Shown piece after piece: positions 51,354-59,811 of a stretch of 64,000 nucleotides of DNA. The stretch covers positions 165,818 through 229,817 of the forward strand of contig NZ_JALJRA010000009.1 in assembly GCF_022968135.1 (NCBI RefSeq). Direction: 5' to 3'. Each line of letters begins with the position of its first letter. Position 1 is the first letter of the stretch. The notes below the pieces were generated by a model. The model ran no database searches. It was not told the origin of the DNA and saw nothing but the letters and a program-made list of their open reading frames with translations. The position numbers and the translations under genes were made by a program. This DNA is from Pseudorhizobium tarimense. GTDB lineage: Bacteria; Pseudomonadota; Alphaproteobacteria; Rhizobiales; Rhizobiaceae.

Positions 51354-52814
51354 TCAATGTCCGCCTGCCGGCGCTTCTTCGGACGACGCGACCTCGTCTT
51401 GCGCCGCAGCCGAACCAGTGCTGCCGCCGTAGACGACGGGCGCTAGGTTCGCTTGGGCAAGCCAGAAGTCGCGCTTCGCGTTGACGGCGAGGATGGTGGA
51501 GTCGATCTTCTCCCGAGCATCGGAGATCAGTTCGAACGTGCTGGTGATCATGCCGTTGTAGGTGAGCAGCGACTGCTCCTCGATCGCCTTGCGCAGCGGC
51601 AGGACGCTGTTTCGGTAGTGGCGCGCGATGTCGTAGTTCGACCTGTAGGCCACGTAGGCGGAGCGCGCTTCCGAGCGGACGTTGACCGCCAGCTCGGCAA
51701 GCTGGTTTGCGGCCCGCATGTAGGCAAGCTCGCCCTTGCGCAGGCGCGCCTGTCCGGAATCGAAGATGGGGATCGTGAACTCCAAGCCTGCCGTCTTCGA
51801 AATCTCCGAGACGATCCCGTCGTCTTCGCGCTCGCGCTCCTTTTCGACCATGCCGACGAGTTCGATGTCGGTGACGATACGGGTCACGTCCTCCAGCTTG
51901 TAGGACTGAGCGGTCGCTTGTAGTTCCAGGCGAGCAACCTGCAGGTCCATCCGCTTGTGGATAGCTTCGGCCTCGATGTCGTCCCGCCTGATCAGGGCCT
52001 TCGGGAGCGAGGGCAGACGGTTGGGGATCTGGAATTCGATGTCCGAACCTGACAGGCCCATCAACCGGACCAGCTCCTCCTTGGCGAGCTTGGCTGCAAG
52101 GCGGGCCTTCGCCGTCTCGCCTGCCAGCTCCGCGTAGAAGACGTGCTCTCTAGCCTGATTGGCCTTCGTCATGGAACCGGCTTCGCCGATCTTTTTGGCC
52201 AAGTCCGAAGCGGCGTCGGCAGCCGCCTTTGCCTGGTTGAGGTAGGCGACGTTTTCCCATGCCGCTACCGCCTCGATCCATGCTCTGCGGGTCTCCGCCG
52301 CAAGCGAGATCGTTGCAAGCGCGGCATTGAGCTGGGCCTGCCTGAACCGCGTCTCGGCCAGCTTCACGTTCCGGTCGTAGGTCGCCAGCGCCAGGATGTT
52401 GGCGGCGATTGCGCCCTCGAGCACGCGATAGGCTTCCAACCCCGGCGTACCGATCCCGGAAAGCCCGATCGAGAACGTCGGGAACACCGACAACTGTGTC
52501 TGCCATGCGTCCGCGGCACTGTCGCCTAGGTCGGCGTAGGCCGCCTGAAGACCCCTGTTGTTCAGGAGCGCGACTTGTACGGCCGTTTCGGCGTCGATGG
52601 TCTTCTTCGCCATCAGCGCCTTGACGCGCGCTCGTGCCTCGGCCGACTGCTGCTGGTTCTGGATCCAGACCGTCTGCTTGCCGGTCGCTTCGCCGCTCTT
52701 CAGCGACGCGTTCATAAAGCCCGCATCCTTTGCGGAATATGCCGTAGTGCACCCCGACGCCAGCAACGGCAGTGCCATCACTGCAAACAACTTCATCCCC
52801 CTGGAGACCATCAT
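51354..52814 (-). CDS. TolC-family outer-membrane efflux lipoprotein
   Basis: A 486-residue outer-membrane factor of the TolC/CusC type. The N terminus is a lipoprotein signal (MKLFAVMALPLLASGCTTAY, lipobox LASGC). Two long helical repeats follow (QLNAALATISLAAETRRAWI, and later ELAVNVRSEARSAYVAYRSN) typical of this family. The C terminus is acidic and His-ending. Overlaps the small lipoprotein gene by four bases (ATGA). No RND or MFP partner is in the window, so it may pair with a pump encoded elsewhere or work differently. Confidence 0.9.
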   Translation of the reverse strand: MMVSRGMKLFAVMALPLLASGCTTAYSAKDAGFMNASLKSGEATGKQTVWIQNQQQSAEARARVKALMAKKTIDAETAVQVALLNNRGLQAAYADLGDSAADAWQTQLSVFPTFSIGLSGIGTPGLEAYRVLEGAIAANILALATYDRNVKLAETRFRQAQLNAALATISLAAETRRAWIEAVAAWENVAYLNQAKAAADAASDLAKKIGEAGSMTKANQAREHVFYAELAGETAKARLAAKLAKEELVRLMGLSGSDIEFQIPNRLPSLPKALIRRDDIEAEAIHKRMDLQVARLELQATAQSYKLEDVTRIVTDIELVGMVEKEREREDDGIVSEISKTAGLEFTIPIFDSGQARLRKGELAYMRAANQLAELAVNVRSEARSAYVAYRSNYDIARHYRNSVLPLRKAIEEQSLLTYNGMITSTFELISDAREKIDSTILAVNAKRDFWLAQANLAPVVYGGSTGSAAAQDEVASSEEAPAGGH

Positions 52815-53032
52815 GCGCCCTCCTTTGCCGGGACCTGGGCGTCGTTGAGCCCCCGCCAGGGCTTCGGATCGACGGGAACGCGATGGGTGTAGCTCCCCAT
52901 CACGCCCTGGTACCGCACGGGGGCCGCATATGCTGAATCAGGATGGGAGCCGTGATCTACGACTTCTGGCAGGGTGGAGGCGCAGCCGCTGACGACGAGC
53001 GGCAGTGCGGCCACCAGAAACGATGGTTTCAT
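52811..53032 (-). CDS. Small lipoprotein of the copper operon
   Basis: A 73-residue lipoprotein: MKPSFLVAALPLVVSGCAST with lipobox VVSGC, then a short polar domain (HGSHPDSAYAAPVRYQGVMG, SYTHRVPVDPKPWRGLNDAQ). Several His residues are present. It overlaps the TolC gene by four bases, so translation is coupled; likely a structural or metal-binding accessory of that complex. Family not recognised. Confidence 0.75.
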   Translation of the reverse strand: MKPSFLVAALPLVVSGCASTLPEVVDHGSHPDSAYAAPVRYQGVMGSYTHRVPVDPKPWRGLNDAQVPAKEGA

Positions 53033-53121
53033 CTTGAGTTTCCGAACATGAGGTGGCGAGCGCGCTCACGTCATCGCGGACGTCAAGACGCTGCAGAACC
53101 CGCCCGAGCGGGTGCTCATGC

Positions 53122-53520
53122 TCAGATGTTGGGGGGTCTGTGGAGGCTAGGGCGCGTGCCGTGCACGCGAGATTCGTCAAAAGCGCCGAAGACGGCGGAG
53201 GCTCTTGCCATTACGGAGGTCTGGCAAGGAGAGGGCAGGGCGATGCTGAAGCAGAAGTCCTGGCAGCAGTTATCCTTTGCCGTCTTGCCGGCGTCGCCGC
53301 CGTCGCCGTGATGACCGGCGTCCGCGTCGAGCACTTTCGCACCGTGGGAGTGGGCCTCGCCATGATGTCCGGCTTCGATGGAAATGGTCGCATCCGGATA
53401 GGCGGAGCCGTGCATGGCGGCATTGGCGTTGGGCATGGTGTAGCTGGCCAGCGACACGACGACCGCCAGACGAAAGACAACCATGATCCTGTTCGCCAGG
53501 TCGCGTAGCACCCTGCTCAT
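53122..53520 (-). CDS. His-rich exported protein, first gene of the copper operon
   Basis: A ~132-residue protein with an N-terminal hydrophobic segment (MVVFRLAVVVSLASYTMPNA), a His-rich stretch (GHHGEAHSHGAKVLDADAGH then HGDGGDAGK) and a Cys set KDNCCQDFCFSIALPSPCQ. This looks like a small periplasmic metal-binding protein of the DUF2946 type. The ATG at 53520 is close to a GGAG; MVVFRL (53484) is an alternative start. A CueR-like promoter lies about 110 bases upstream. Confidence 0.65.
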   Translation of the reverse strand: MSRVLRDLANRIMVVFRLAVVVSLASYTMPNANAAMHGSAYPDATISIEAGHHGEAHSHGAKVLDADAGHHGDGGDAGKTAKDNCCQDFCFSIALPSPCQTSVMARASAVFGAFDESRVHGTRPSLHRPPNI

Positions 53521-53622
53521 ACTCCTGGGACTACCATTGGTCCCGTAGCTGTTCAATCGCCGATTCGTGCGGCGAAACTAAGTGTGACGCAGTGAGCTTG
53601 TCAGGAGCTTGCCGTGAAGTCG

Positions 53623-53652
53623 AGGTAAGGGCTTCCTCTATGGGAAGGTGAA
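53623..53652 (-). promoter_or_regulatory. CueR-like promoter of the minus-strand copper operon
   Basis: On the minus strand: TTCACC (-35, 53647-53652), the dyad ACCTTCCCATAGAGGAAG (53632-53649) and TTACCT (-10, 53623-53628), with an 18-bp spacer (19 bp if TACCTC is the -10). This matches the ACCTTCC-N-GGAAG layout of CueR-activated promoters (E. coli copA/cueO type). The MerR protein at 48253 is the obvious activator. Confidence 0.7.
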
Positions 53653-53756
53653 GCGCTTTTTTTCCTCGTCATTCAGTCGGAGGCGCGCGCCTGCTCGAGA
53701 GCAAAATGGAACTTTCCGGGAGACGCGCTGTTTCCCGACTGCTGCCGGAGAGCGAA

Positions 53757-54077
53757 ATGGTTTTTGCCAGGTACATGAGGACGGTCTTGACCCTTGTCGC
53801 CATCGTGGCGGCGATGGCTACCTTCGCGGACATAACACCTGCCGGCGCAGCCGCATCCGAGTGCCATCAGTTGCAAGCGGATTCACATCACGCCGATAAA
53901 GATAATGCCGCCAGACAATGCTGCGGCACGACGCACTGTTGTCCGCTCATGCCTGAGCTGCCGATCATGAGCGCTCCGGCGGCTGTCCCCTCCGTCCATC
54001 GGGCATACAAGTGTGCGGAGCAGCCTCTCCTCCTGATCAGGGCGATCGATCCTCCTCCTCGATGTGCAGACGCGTGA
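53757..54077 (+). CDS. Small Cys/His exported protein (DUF2946-like)
   Basis: A ~106-residue protein starting MVFARYMRTVLTLVAIVAAM with a signal peptide ending near AGAAA. The mature part has a Cys/His-rich middle (CHQLQADSHHADKDNAARQC then CGTTHCCPLMPEL), resembling DUF2946-like proteins found in copper loci. GGAG lies seven bases before the chosen ATG. First gene of a plus-strand group divergent from the copper operon. Confidence 0.65.
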   Translation: MVFARYMRTVLTLVAIVAAMATFADITPAGAAASECHQLQADSHHADKDNAARQCCGTTHCCPLMPELPIMSAPAAVPSVHRAYKCAEQPLLLIRAIDPPPRCADA

Positions 54078-54113
54078 ACAGGTAATCGCCCGCATCAACA
54101 AGAGGATAGATGA

Positions 54114-54533
54114 ATGAATACGTTCGCCAAAACCGCGGCCGCCGCCGCGTTGGCCTTGGCCGGCCCTGCCACCCATGCTGCCGCGCAGCAGGTGGAGTTC
54201 CCCGAAAAGTGCAGATCGGACATCTCGGCAGGCGGTACCGCCGCCATGGATGAAATGATGCCGTCCGCGAACATGACGGACTACCAGCACGGGTACATGG
54301 AGGGCATGAAGAAGATGATGCCAAACATGATGCACGGCATCATGAAGGACGACGCCGACGTCGCCTTCATCTGCGGAATGATTGCCCACCACATGGGCTC
54401 TATCGCCATGGCGCGCGTAGAGCTCGAGCACGGCGACAACGACTATGCCAAGGAAACTGCCCAGAAGATGATCGACCGCCAGATCAAGGACATCCAGGAG
54501 ATGTCCGACTGGGTCGAGCAGGAAGTAAAGTAG
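54114..54533 (+). CDS. Periplasmic DUF305 protein (CopM-like)
   Basis: A 139-residue exported protein: signal peptide MNTFAKTAAAAALALAGPAT ending near AAAQ, then a DUF305 four-helix domain. The signature AFICGMIAHHMGSIAMARVE with its HH pair is clear, and Met-rich NMTDYQHGYMEGMKKMMPNM precedes it. DUF305 proteins such as CopM bind Cu and sometimes Ag in the periplasm. AGAGG lies eight bases before the ATG. The Csp-type gene follows 12 bases later. Confidence 0.88.
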   Translation: MNTFAKTAAAAALALAGPATHAAAQQVEFPEKCRSDISAGGTAAMDEMMPSANMTDYQHGYMEGMKKMMPNMMHGIMKDDADVAFICGMIAHHMGSIAMARVELEHGDNDYAKETAQKMIDRQIKDIQEMSDWVEQEVK

Positions 54534-54545
54534 GAGGTCGAGGAC

Positions 54546-54878
54546 ATGCATCAAGTTTCACCAGAAATGAAGGCCTGCATCGACGACTGCCTGGCCTGCT
54601 ACGCTGAATGCCTGTCGTCCGCGATGGGGCACTGCCTGGAGATGGGCGGTAAACACACCGAGCCGGCGCACTTCAAGCTCATGATGGCTTGCGCGGAGAT
54701 CTGCAGGACGTCTGCCCACTTCATGCTGATCGGCACCGAACACCACAGGCACACGTGCCGCGAGTGCGCGGAGATCTGCAGTCAGTGCGCGGATGACTGC
54801 GAGCGTGTCGGAGACATGCAGGCCTGCGTGGATGCCTGCCGCAGGTGCGCCGAAAGCTGCCGGAAAATGGCCGCCTGA
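54546..54878 (+). CDS. Four-helix bundle Cys-rich copper-storage protein (Csp-like)
   Basis: A 110-residue cytosolic-looking protein with many Cys in repeating CxxxC patterns: MKACIDDCLACYAECLSSAM, CAEICRTSAHF, HTCRECAEICSQCADDCERV and ACVDACRRCAESCRKMA. This is the four-helix bundle Csp-type arrangement, which packs Cu(I) ions along the core. No signal peptide is visible, so it resembles Csp3-like cytosolic storage proteins rather than exported Csp1. It immediately follows the DUF305 gene in the same operon. Confidence 0.88.
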   Translation: MHQVSPEMKACIDDCLACYAECLSSAMGHCLEMGGKHTEPAHFKLMMACAEICRTSAHFMLIGTEHHRHTCRECAEICSQCADDCERVGDMQACVDACRRCAESCRKMAA

Positions 54879-55013
54879 CACCGCAAAGGCGAGGCGGAAT
54901 GCCGCCTCGCGCTCTCGCCGGCCGCGACCGTCAGCCTTCCAAGGATCTGGCGGCGGACGCCGGTCCACACTCTGTCGCAGGGTCGTCTGGCCCTGCCTAC
55001 AGGAGAGTTCGAC

Positions 55014-55520
55014 ATGGATAAGAAAACGACCAATGGAGCCGTCTGGTTTATCGGCGGAGCGGTTGCAACGCTGGCCGCGCTTGGCCTTGGGACAGTCGCC
55101 TAAGTATATTCCGGCGGCTACAACATCGCCGCGACCGTAGAGCATTCCTCCTTCGTCCGCTGGGCTTTCGGAACGACCTTCAGAAATTCCGTCCAAAACG
55201 GCGGCGAGACAGTGACGGCGCCGGAAGAGTTGACTGCTGCGATGGCCGCGGCCGGGGCCGAACCCTACAAGCAGATGTGCCAGCACTGCCACGCAGGCCC
55301 TGGAGCCGATCGCGAAGCATGGGCGGGAGGAATGCGACCGATCCCGCCGCACCTTACCGAAGCCGCTGCGGAGTGGAAAGCCGAAGAAGTGTTCTGGCTG
55401 GTGAAGCACGGAGCGAAGATGACCGGGATGCCGGCCTTCGGACCTAGTCACGGCGACGAGGGCATCTGGAACATTGCCGCCTTCGTAAAGCAGCTTCCGG
55501 CAATGACGCCCGAAGAGTAG
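55014..55520 (+). pseudogene. Membrane-anchored cytochrome c with in-frame stop
   Basis: The ATG (AGGAG eight bases upstream) opens MDKKTTNGAVWFIGGAVATL, a membrane anchor, then TAA at 55101-55103; the same frame continues VYSGGYNIAATVEHSSFVRW and TTFRNSVQNGG. The haem site CQHCHAGPGADREAWAGGMR and a distal Met (GAKMTGMPAFGPSH) follow. The usual residue at this stop is probably Tyr or Phe. The frame ends at TAG (55518) after MTPEE, yet stays open and low-complexity (AAAGEGQSSSGDAVSPPPQG) to about 55604, so a second Tyr-to-stop change is possible. Confidence 0.75.
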
Positions 55521-55631
55521 GCCGCCGCGGGCGAGGGGCAGTCTTCGAGTGGTGATGCCGTCAGTCCGCCACCTCAGGGACAACAGCCGCAGGTGCAGCA
55601 GTAGCCGACCTAACACCAGGAGAGAACGACG

Positions 55632-56087
55632 ATGGGAATGTCCTACTGGCGCTTTGCCGCCATGATCGCGACATCGACGGTAGTGATGTACGGGCTGATG
55701 TACCTCAACACCTACGCACTTGAGCACGTATACTGGAGCGAGACCCGTGCGTGGATGGCGCTTGTGATGGGGGCCACAATGTCGGTCATCATGCTCGCCT
55801 TCATGCTGGGCATGTACAAGAACAAGATGATGAACATGGTGATCTTCGGCGGCTCCGTCGCCGTCTTTGCACTGTCGTTGTGGCTCGTTCGAGGACAGGC
55901 GACGGTCGACGACGCCGAGTACATGAGCGCGATGATCCCCCACCACTCGATCGCCATCATGACCAGCGAGCGAGCCCAGATATCGGACCCGCGGGTGCGC
56001 AAGCTGGCCGACGAGATCATCGAGGCGCAGGAGCGGGAGATCGCCGAGATGAAGTATCTCATCAATGATCTGGAGGAGCGGGACTAA
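55632..56087 (+). CDS. Membrane DUF305 protein
   Basis: A 151-residue protein with three N-terminal membrane segments (FAAMIATSTVVMYGLMYLNT, ARAWMALVMGATMSVIMLAF, MMNMVIFGGSVAVFALSLWL) and a C-terminal DUF305 domain (YMSAMIPHHSIAIMTSERAQ, the HH motif). Such proteins occur in copper-rich clusters and probably sense or handle metal at the membrane. AGGAG precedes the ATG. The stop overlaps the next start (TAATG). Confidence 0.87.
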   Translation: MGMSYWRFAAMIATSTVVMYGLMYLNTYALEHVYWSETRAWMALVMGATMSVIMLAFMLGMYKNKMMNMVIFGGSVAVFALSLWLVRGQATVDDAEYMSAMIPHHSIAIMTSERAQISDPRVRKLADEIIEAQEREIAEMKYLINDLEERD

Positions 56088-56590
56088 TGGCCAAGACTTT
56101 ATCGACGTTGAAGCTCTTCGTTGTGGCGGCGCCTGCCGTTCTTGCCGGATGCGGCGAGAACGCCGCGCCGGATGACATGGTGAATCCTCCACGGGCCGAA
56201 GAGGTTGCGCCGATAGTGCCTGCCAGCGAGGCGGTGTCAGGCGCCGATGTCCCAACCTTGGATCCTGCCACCATGGTCGATGCGGAAATTGCCAAGGTGC
56301 TAGGAGGTCCTCCGGGATGCACCTTCCGGTATACCAGTGCAGGCAATCCTGTGCTCGCTCTGGGAGCGGGCGACGGACCTATCACCGGTGCGATGAAGCT
56401 GGCCGGAAAGATGATCAGGTTGTCGGCAACGGTAGCCGAGGGTGGCGTCCGTGCGGAAGATCCTCCAGTCAGGATTTCGGTGAACCCCGAGGGAGATCCA
56501 CGAGGGGGATCCGTGGAGGCCGAGATGGTGTTCGAAATCGGGGACCAGCTACGGGTTGGATATGGCGGCTATCTTCAGTGCGCCCGCTAG
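56087..56590 (+). CDS. Putative lipoprotein, last gene of the copper cluster
   Basis: A 167-residue protein with a lipoprotein-type signal (TLKLFVVAAPAVLAGCGENA, lipobox VLAGC), a Pro-rich linker and a globular part (VLGGPPGCTFRYTSAGNPVL, then IRLSATVAEGGVRAEDPPVR and EMVFEIGDQLRVGYGGYLQC). Two Cys in the mature part may pair. It is translationally coupled to the DUF305 gene before it (TAATG). I recognise no family and infer no reaction. Confidence 0.75.
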   Translation: MAKTLSTLKLFVVAAPAVLAGCGENAAPDDMVNPPRAEEVAPIVPASEAVSGADVPTLDPATMVDAEIAKVLGGPPGCTFRYTSAGNPVLALGAGDGPITGAMKLAGKMIRLSATVAEGGVRAEDPPVRISVNPEGDPRGGSVEAEMVFEIGDQLRVGYGGYLQCAR

Positions 56591-56758
56591 CACGCCACCC
56601 GATCGGGCGGATCGTCGGCCGTCATCTCCGCCACCCCTACGAGTTGCAAGCAAGATAAAGTCAAGCGCCCGAGGACGCAGGAGTCTGCTTTTGCGCTGTG
56701 CAGCCTCACAGCGGACGGTCTGGAGGCGGCCCCCTTGCTGACACGGTTTGGTGTTCGA

Positions 56759-57799
56759 TCAGGCGGATGCGCGCAGCATCAGGTCCGATTTCAGCAAGAT
56801 CTGATCCCGACGGAGCCTGACGTCGTCCGCATCGTCTGCCTCTCCCAGCTTCTTCAGGAGCAACCCGATCGCCAACCGTCCGATCTCGTTGTAGTTCTGC
56901 GCGACGGTAGTGATGGGCGGGCAGGCGTACTGGGAAAGGGGATGGTCGTCATGACCGGCCACCCTTAGGTCGAACGCGGCTCCATGACCGACCTTAAGGC
57001 CCTTCTGCCAGGCTGCGGCGATGACGCCGAACGCGAGGCGGTCGTTGGCGCAGACGATGGTGCGTGTCGGCAAGTTTTCCACGCGCTCCAACAGGCGGGA
57101 GGCCTCCTCGAATGCGAAGCGCTCGAAATCCCAGGTGCCGCCGGTGGAAATATCCAGAACCGCCGGTTTCAGACCGGCCGTCTCCATCGCCTCGATATAG
57201 ACCTCGCGCCTGTGCCCGGCGTTCCGGTTGACTTCGGGCATCCCGAAGAAGCAGGGAGGTTCTCCGGACCGGCAAAGATAATCGACGATGAGACCGAAGC
57301 TCTGCCGGTTGTCGCTCCCGACGAACGAAGCCTCCTCGTCCGGAGGGGCGTCCACGTAGACCAGCGGGATGTCTCTTGCCAGTGCCCGGAGGGCCGAGTT
57401 CCTCGAAGTGGTGCCGATAGGTGCGATGATGGCCCCCGCGACGTTCATCGACTGTAGCGTGCTTACGGCGTCGTCTTCGACCTCCGGGCGCCCGTCTGAC
57501 GAGAGCACAAATGCCAGAAACCCAGCCTCCGCGGCGATCGACTGAATCCGACGTGTCAACGCCATGTAGAAGGGATCCAGCGCATTTGGGATGATGATCC
57601 CGATGATGTTGCTCCTGCGCCGGTTGAGGTTGACCGCGAACAGGTTGGGCTTGAAGCCGGACTTGCGCAGGGCGTCCTCGATCGCTTCGCGCGTCTTCTT
57701 GCGTACCGAGGAGGGGTCGTTGAAGTACTTTGATACCGTCGGACGCGAGAGCCCGACGTACTCCGAAAAATCCTCCATCGTCTTGATCGGCTTTGGCAC
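56759..57799 (-). CDS. LacI-family regulator of the polyol module
   Basis: A ~346-residue LacI protein. The GTG start at 57799 (VPKPIKTMEDFSEYVGLSRP) is preferred: GGAGG lies about five bases upstream and the helix-turn-helix then begins as usual. TVSKYFNDPSSVRKKTREAI follows, then a ligand domain (NIIGIIIPNALDPFYMALTR and RTIVCANDRLAFGVIAAAWQ). It sits at the end of the polyol gene group. Candidate operators flank 61,165 and 61,349. Confidence 0.87.
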   Translation of the reverse strand: MPKPIKTMEDFSEYVGLSRPTVSKYFNDPSSVRKKTREAIEDALRKSGFKPNLFAVNLNRRRSNIIGIIIPNALDPFYMALTRRIQSIAAEAGFLAFVLSSDGRPEVEDDAVSTLQSMNVAGAIIAPIGTTSRNSALRALARDIPLVYVDAPPDEEASFVGSDNRQSFGLIVDYLCRSGEPPCFFGMPEVNRNAGHRREVYIEAMETAGLKPAVLDISTGGTWDFERFAFEEASRLLERVENLPTRTIVCANDRLAFGVIAAAWQKGLKVGHGAAFDLRVAGHDDHPLSQYACPPITTVAQNYNEIGRLAIGLLLKKLGEADDADDVRLRRDQILLKSDLMLRASA

Positions 57800-57881
57800 G
57801 TCCCCTCCGTCCCTGCTCTTGGCACGCTGTTCTATCACCGGATTCACTTCATGAAAGCCCGGCTCCGGGCCTCCATAGCCG

Positions 57882-58895
57882 TCAGGAGGATACGAACTGA
57901 ACCTTCATCGTGGCTGGATCGGAAGGCTTCGTCAGAAAGTACGGGAGCATTTCGTCAAGCGGCAGCCTGTGGCTGACGAGCCGCGCCATCCGCCCATCGT
58001 CGGCCTTCAGTATTTCGAGCGCCTCCGGAATGTTGCGGTTCAACGAGTGCGAGCCGACGATCTTGAGCTGGCGGCGGAACACCTCGAACGGGTGGATCGC
58101 GATCGTCGCCATTGGCGGGCAGACGCCGAACAGCAGAGCCGTGCCGCCATCCTCCACCAGATCGATCATCTTCTCCACCACCGCCGGAACTCCGGTCGCG
58201 TCGGCCACGAAGTCGAAGGCATGGCGGCGGGATGAAAGAGCGTCCGAACCAGACACGGCCGTCTCGAGACCAAGAGCCGAGGCAAATGCCAGTCTGTCTT
58301 CGTTCACGTCCGCCACGGTCACGGTCCCCGCACCCTTTGCCTGCAGGGAGAGGGCCATGAGCAGTCCGATTGGACCGGCTCCAAAGACGATTGCGTTGGA
58401 AGGCGAGGGCGAGTCCTTTGCGACGCCCGCGGCTAACAAGCCGTTGAGCGTGCAGGCAAGGGGCTCTGCCAAGGCCGCGCGATCGAAGCTAAGGTCGCCG
58501 ATCCCGTGGAGCTGGTCGGCCCGGACCAGGCTGTACTCGCCGAAGCCGCCGTCGTGGGTGACGCCGTAGGCTTTCAGGTCCGTGCAGAGATTGGTCAGCC
58601 CCTTACGGCAGGAGGTGCATGTGCCGCAGGGAAGGTTCGGATCGACCGCAACGCGGTCGCCCGCCCTAAATCCTTCCACATCGGCAGCAACGGCCTCGAT
58701 CTCTCCCGCGTACTCGTGGCCGGGAACGACCGGAAAAGCACTCGAACCGTATCGACCGTGCAGCACGTCGATATCGGTATGGCAGAGGCCCGACGCCCGG
58801 ACGCGGATCAGGGCATGCCCGTCCGGGAGTTCGCTGCGAAGTGGGAGGTCCGCCAGTACAGGCTGACCCTTCCCAATGAACTGAATGGCCCTCAT
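57882..58895 (-). CDS. Zinc-dependent alcohol (polyol) dehydrogenase
   Basis: A 337-residue medium-chain dehydrogenase. Catalytic zinc site: Cys in ASGLCHTDIDVLHG and the following His in VVPGHEYAGEIEAV; structural zinc Cys cluster CGTCTSCRKGLTNLC. The NAD fold is AIVFGAGPIGLLMALSLQAK. Its position beside an SDR, a tagatose-type kinase and a GatZ-type enzyme suggests a polyol 5-dehydrogenase such as D-altritol 5-dehydrogenase of Agrobacterium; exact substrate is inferred. Confidence 0.9.
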   Translation of the reverse strand: MRAIQFIGKGQPVLADLPLRSELPDGHALIRVRASGLCHTDIDVLHGRYGSSAFPVVPGHEYAGEIEAVAADVEGFRAGDRVAVDPNLPCGTCTSCRKGLTNLCTDLKAYGVTHDGGFGEYSLVRADQLHGIGDLSFDRAALAEPLACTLNGLLAAGVAKDSPSPSNAIVFGAGPIGLLMALSLQAKGAGTVTVADVNEDRLAFASALGLETAVSGSDALSSRRHAFDFVADATGVPAVVEKMIDLVEDGGTALLFGVCPPMATIAIHPFEVFRRQLKIVGSHSLNRNIPEALEILKADDGRMARLVSHRLPLDEMLPYFLTKPSDPATMKVQFVSS

Positions 58896-58911
58896 GTGCG
58901 CGCCGCTCCCT

Positions 58912-59682
58912 TCAGTTCATCCAGTTGCCGCCGTCGACGTTGTACGTCTGGGCGAGGATGTAGTCGCTGTCTGAAGACGCGAGGAAAACGGCGAGTCCTT
59001 TGATGTCGTCTGGCGTCGCGAAGCGGCCAATAGGCACGGACTTCGCCACCTGCGCCTTCTTCTCGCCTGGCTTGAGACCTTCCCATTCCGCGAACTTTGC
59101 GTCGACGACTTCCCAATGCTCGCCGTCGACCACGCCGGGTGCGATGGCGTTGACGTTGATGCCGTGCTTGACGAGGGCGAGCGCCGCAGACTGTGTCGCC
59201 GAAATGATCGCAGCCTTCGAGGCGCAGTAGAGCGTGACGAGAGCTTCCCCGCGGCGGCCGGCCTGGCTGGCCATGTTGATGATCTTGCCGCCGCGCTTGC
59301 GCTCGATCATCACGTTGGAAACCGCGCGCATGACGAACAGCGGACCCTTCAGGTTGACGTCCATGACGCGCTGGTAGCTGTCTTCCGTGATACCGTTGAT
59401 CGGCGCCATGTCGAAGATGGCGGCGTTGTTGACCAGGATGTCGATGCCGCCGAACTCGTTGTCGACGTCCTTCACGACTCGGTCGATGTCGGCGACGTTC
59501 GTCACGTCGAGCTTCACAGCCTTTGCCGCTTCCCCTATGCCGGACGCCGCTTCGGTTGCGCGCTCGATGTTGATGTCGGCGATGACGACCCTCGCGCCTT
59601 CGGCGACGAAGGCTTCCGCGAAGCCCAGGCCTATTCCCCGCGCACCGCCGGTTATGAAGGCAACCTTGTCTTTAAGTCTCAT
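58912..59682 (-). CDS. SDR polyol dehydrogenase (SmoS/galactitol-type)
   Basis: A 256-residue short-chain dehydrogenase: VAFITGGARGIGLGFAEAFV (cofactor fold), the NNAAIFDMAPINGI segment, catalytic Ser in IINMASQAGRRGEALV and the YCASK motif (Tyr and Lys). It ends SSDSDYILAQTYNVDGGNWM. Close in layout to sorbitol or galactitol 2-dehydrogenases of rhizobia. Start MRLKDKVAF is nine codons inside the longest frame. Followed by the zinc dehydrogenase after 16 bases. Confidence 0.9.
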   Translation of the reverse strand: MRLKDKVAFITGGARGIGLGFAEAFVAEGARVVIADINIERATEAASGIGEAAKAVKLDVTNVADIDRVVKDVDNEFGGIDILVNNAAIFDMAPINGITEDSYQRVMDVNLKGPLFVMRAVSNVMIERKRGGKIINMASQAGRRGEALVTLYCASKAAIISATQSAALALVKHGINVNAIAPGVVDGEHWEVVDAKFAEWEGLKPGEKKAQVAKSVPIGRFATPDDIKGLAVFLASSDSDYILAQTYNVDGGNWMN

Positions 59683-59811
59683 GGTCCGGTCTCCGACGAA
59701 CCGCCTCACGCCGGGCGGTCGTTAATCTGGTTTTCATCCGTGCGATTGGTTGGTGCCCGACGCGTGGCGCCGGGCACCTGGGGAGGGGCCGCCGCGTACG
59801 GCGGCCAAGTC

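Noticed and set aside
31858..55520. Idea that in-frame TAG, TGA and TAA codons are read through by a recoded code
   Set aside because: Normal stops of all three kinds end many genes here, three different stops would need suppression, and no suppressor tRNA is seen. Local mutation or error is simpler.
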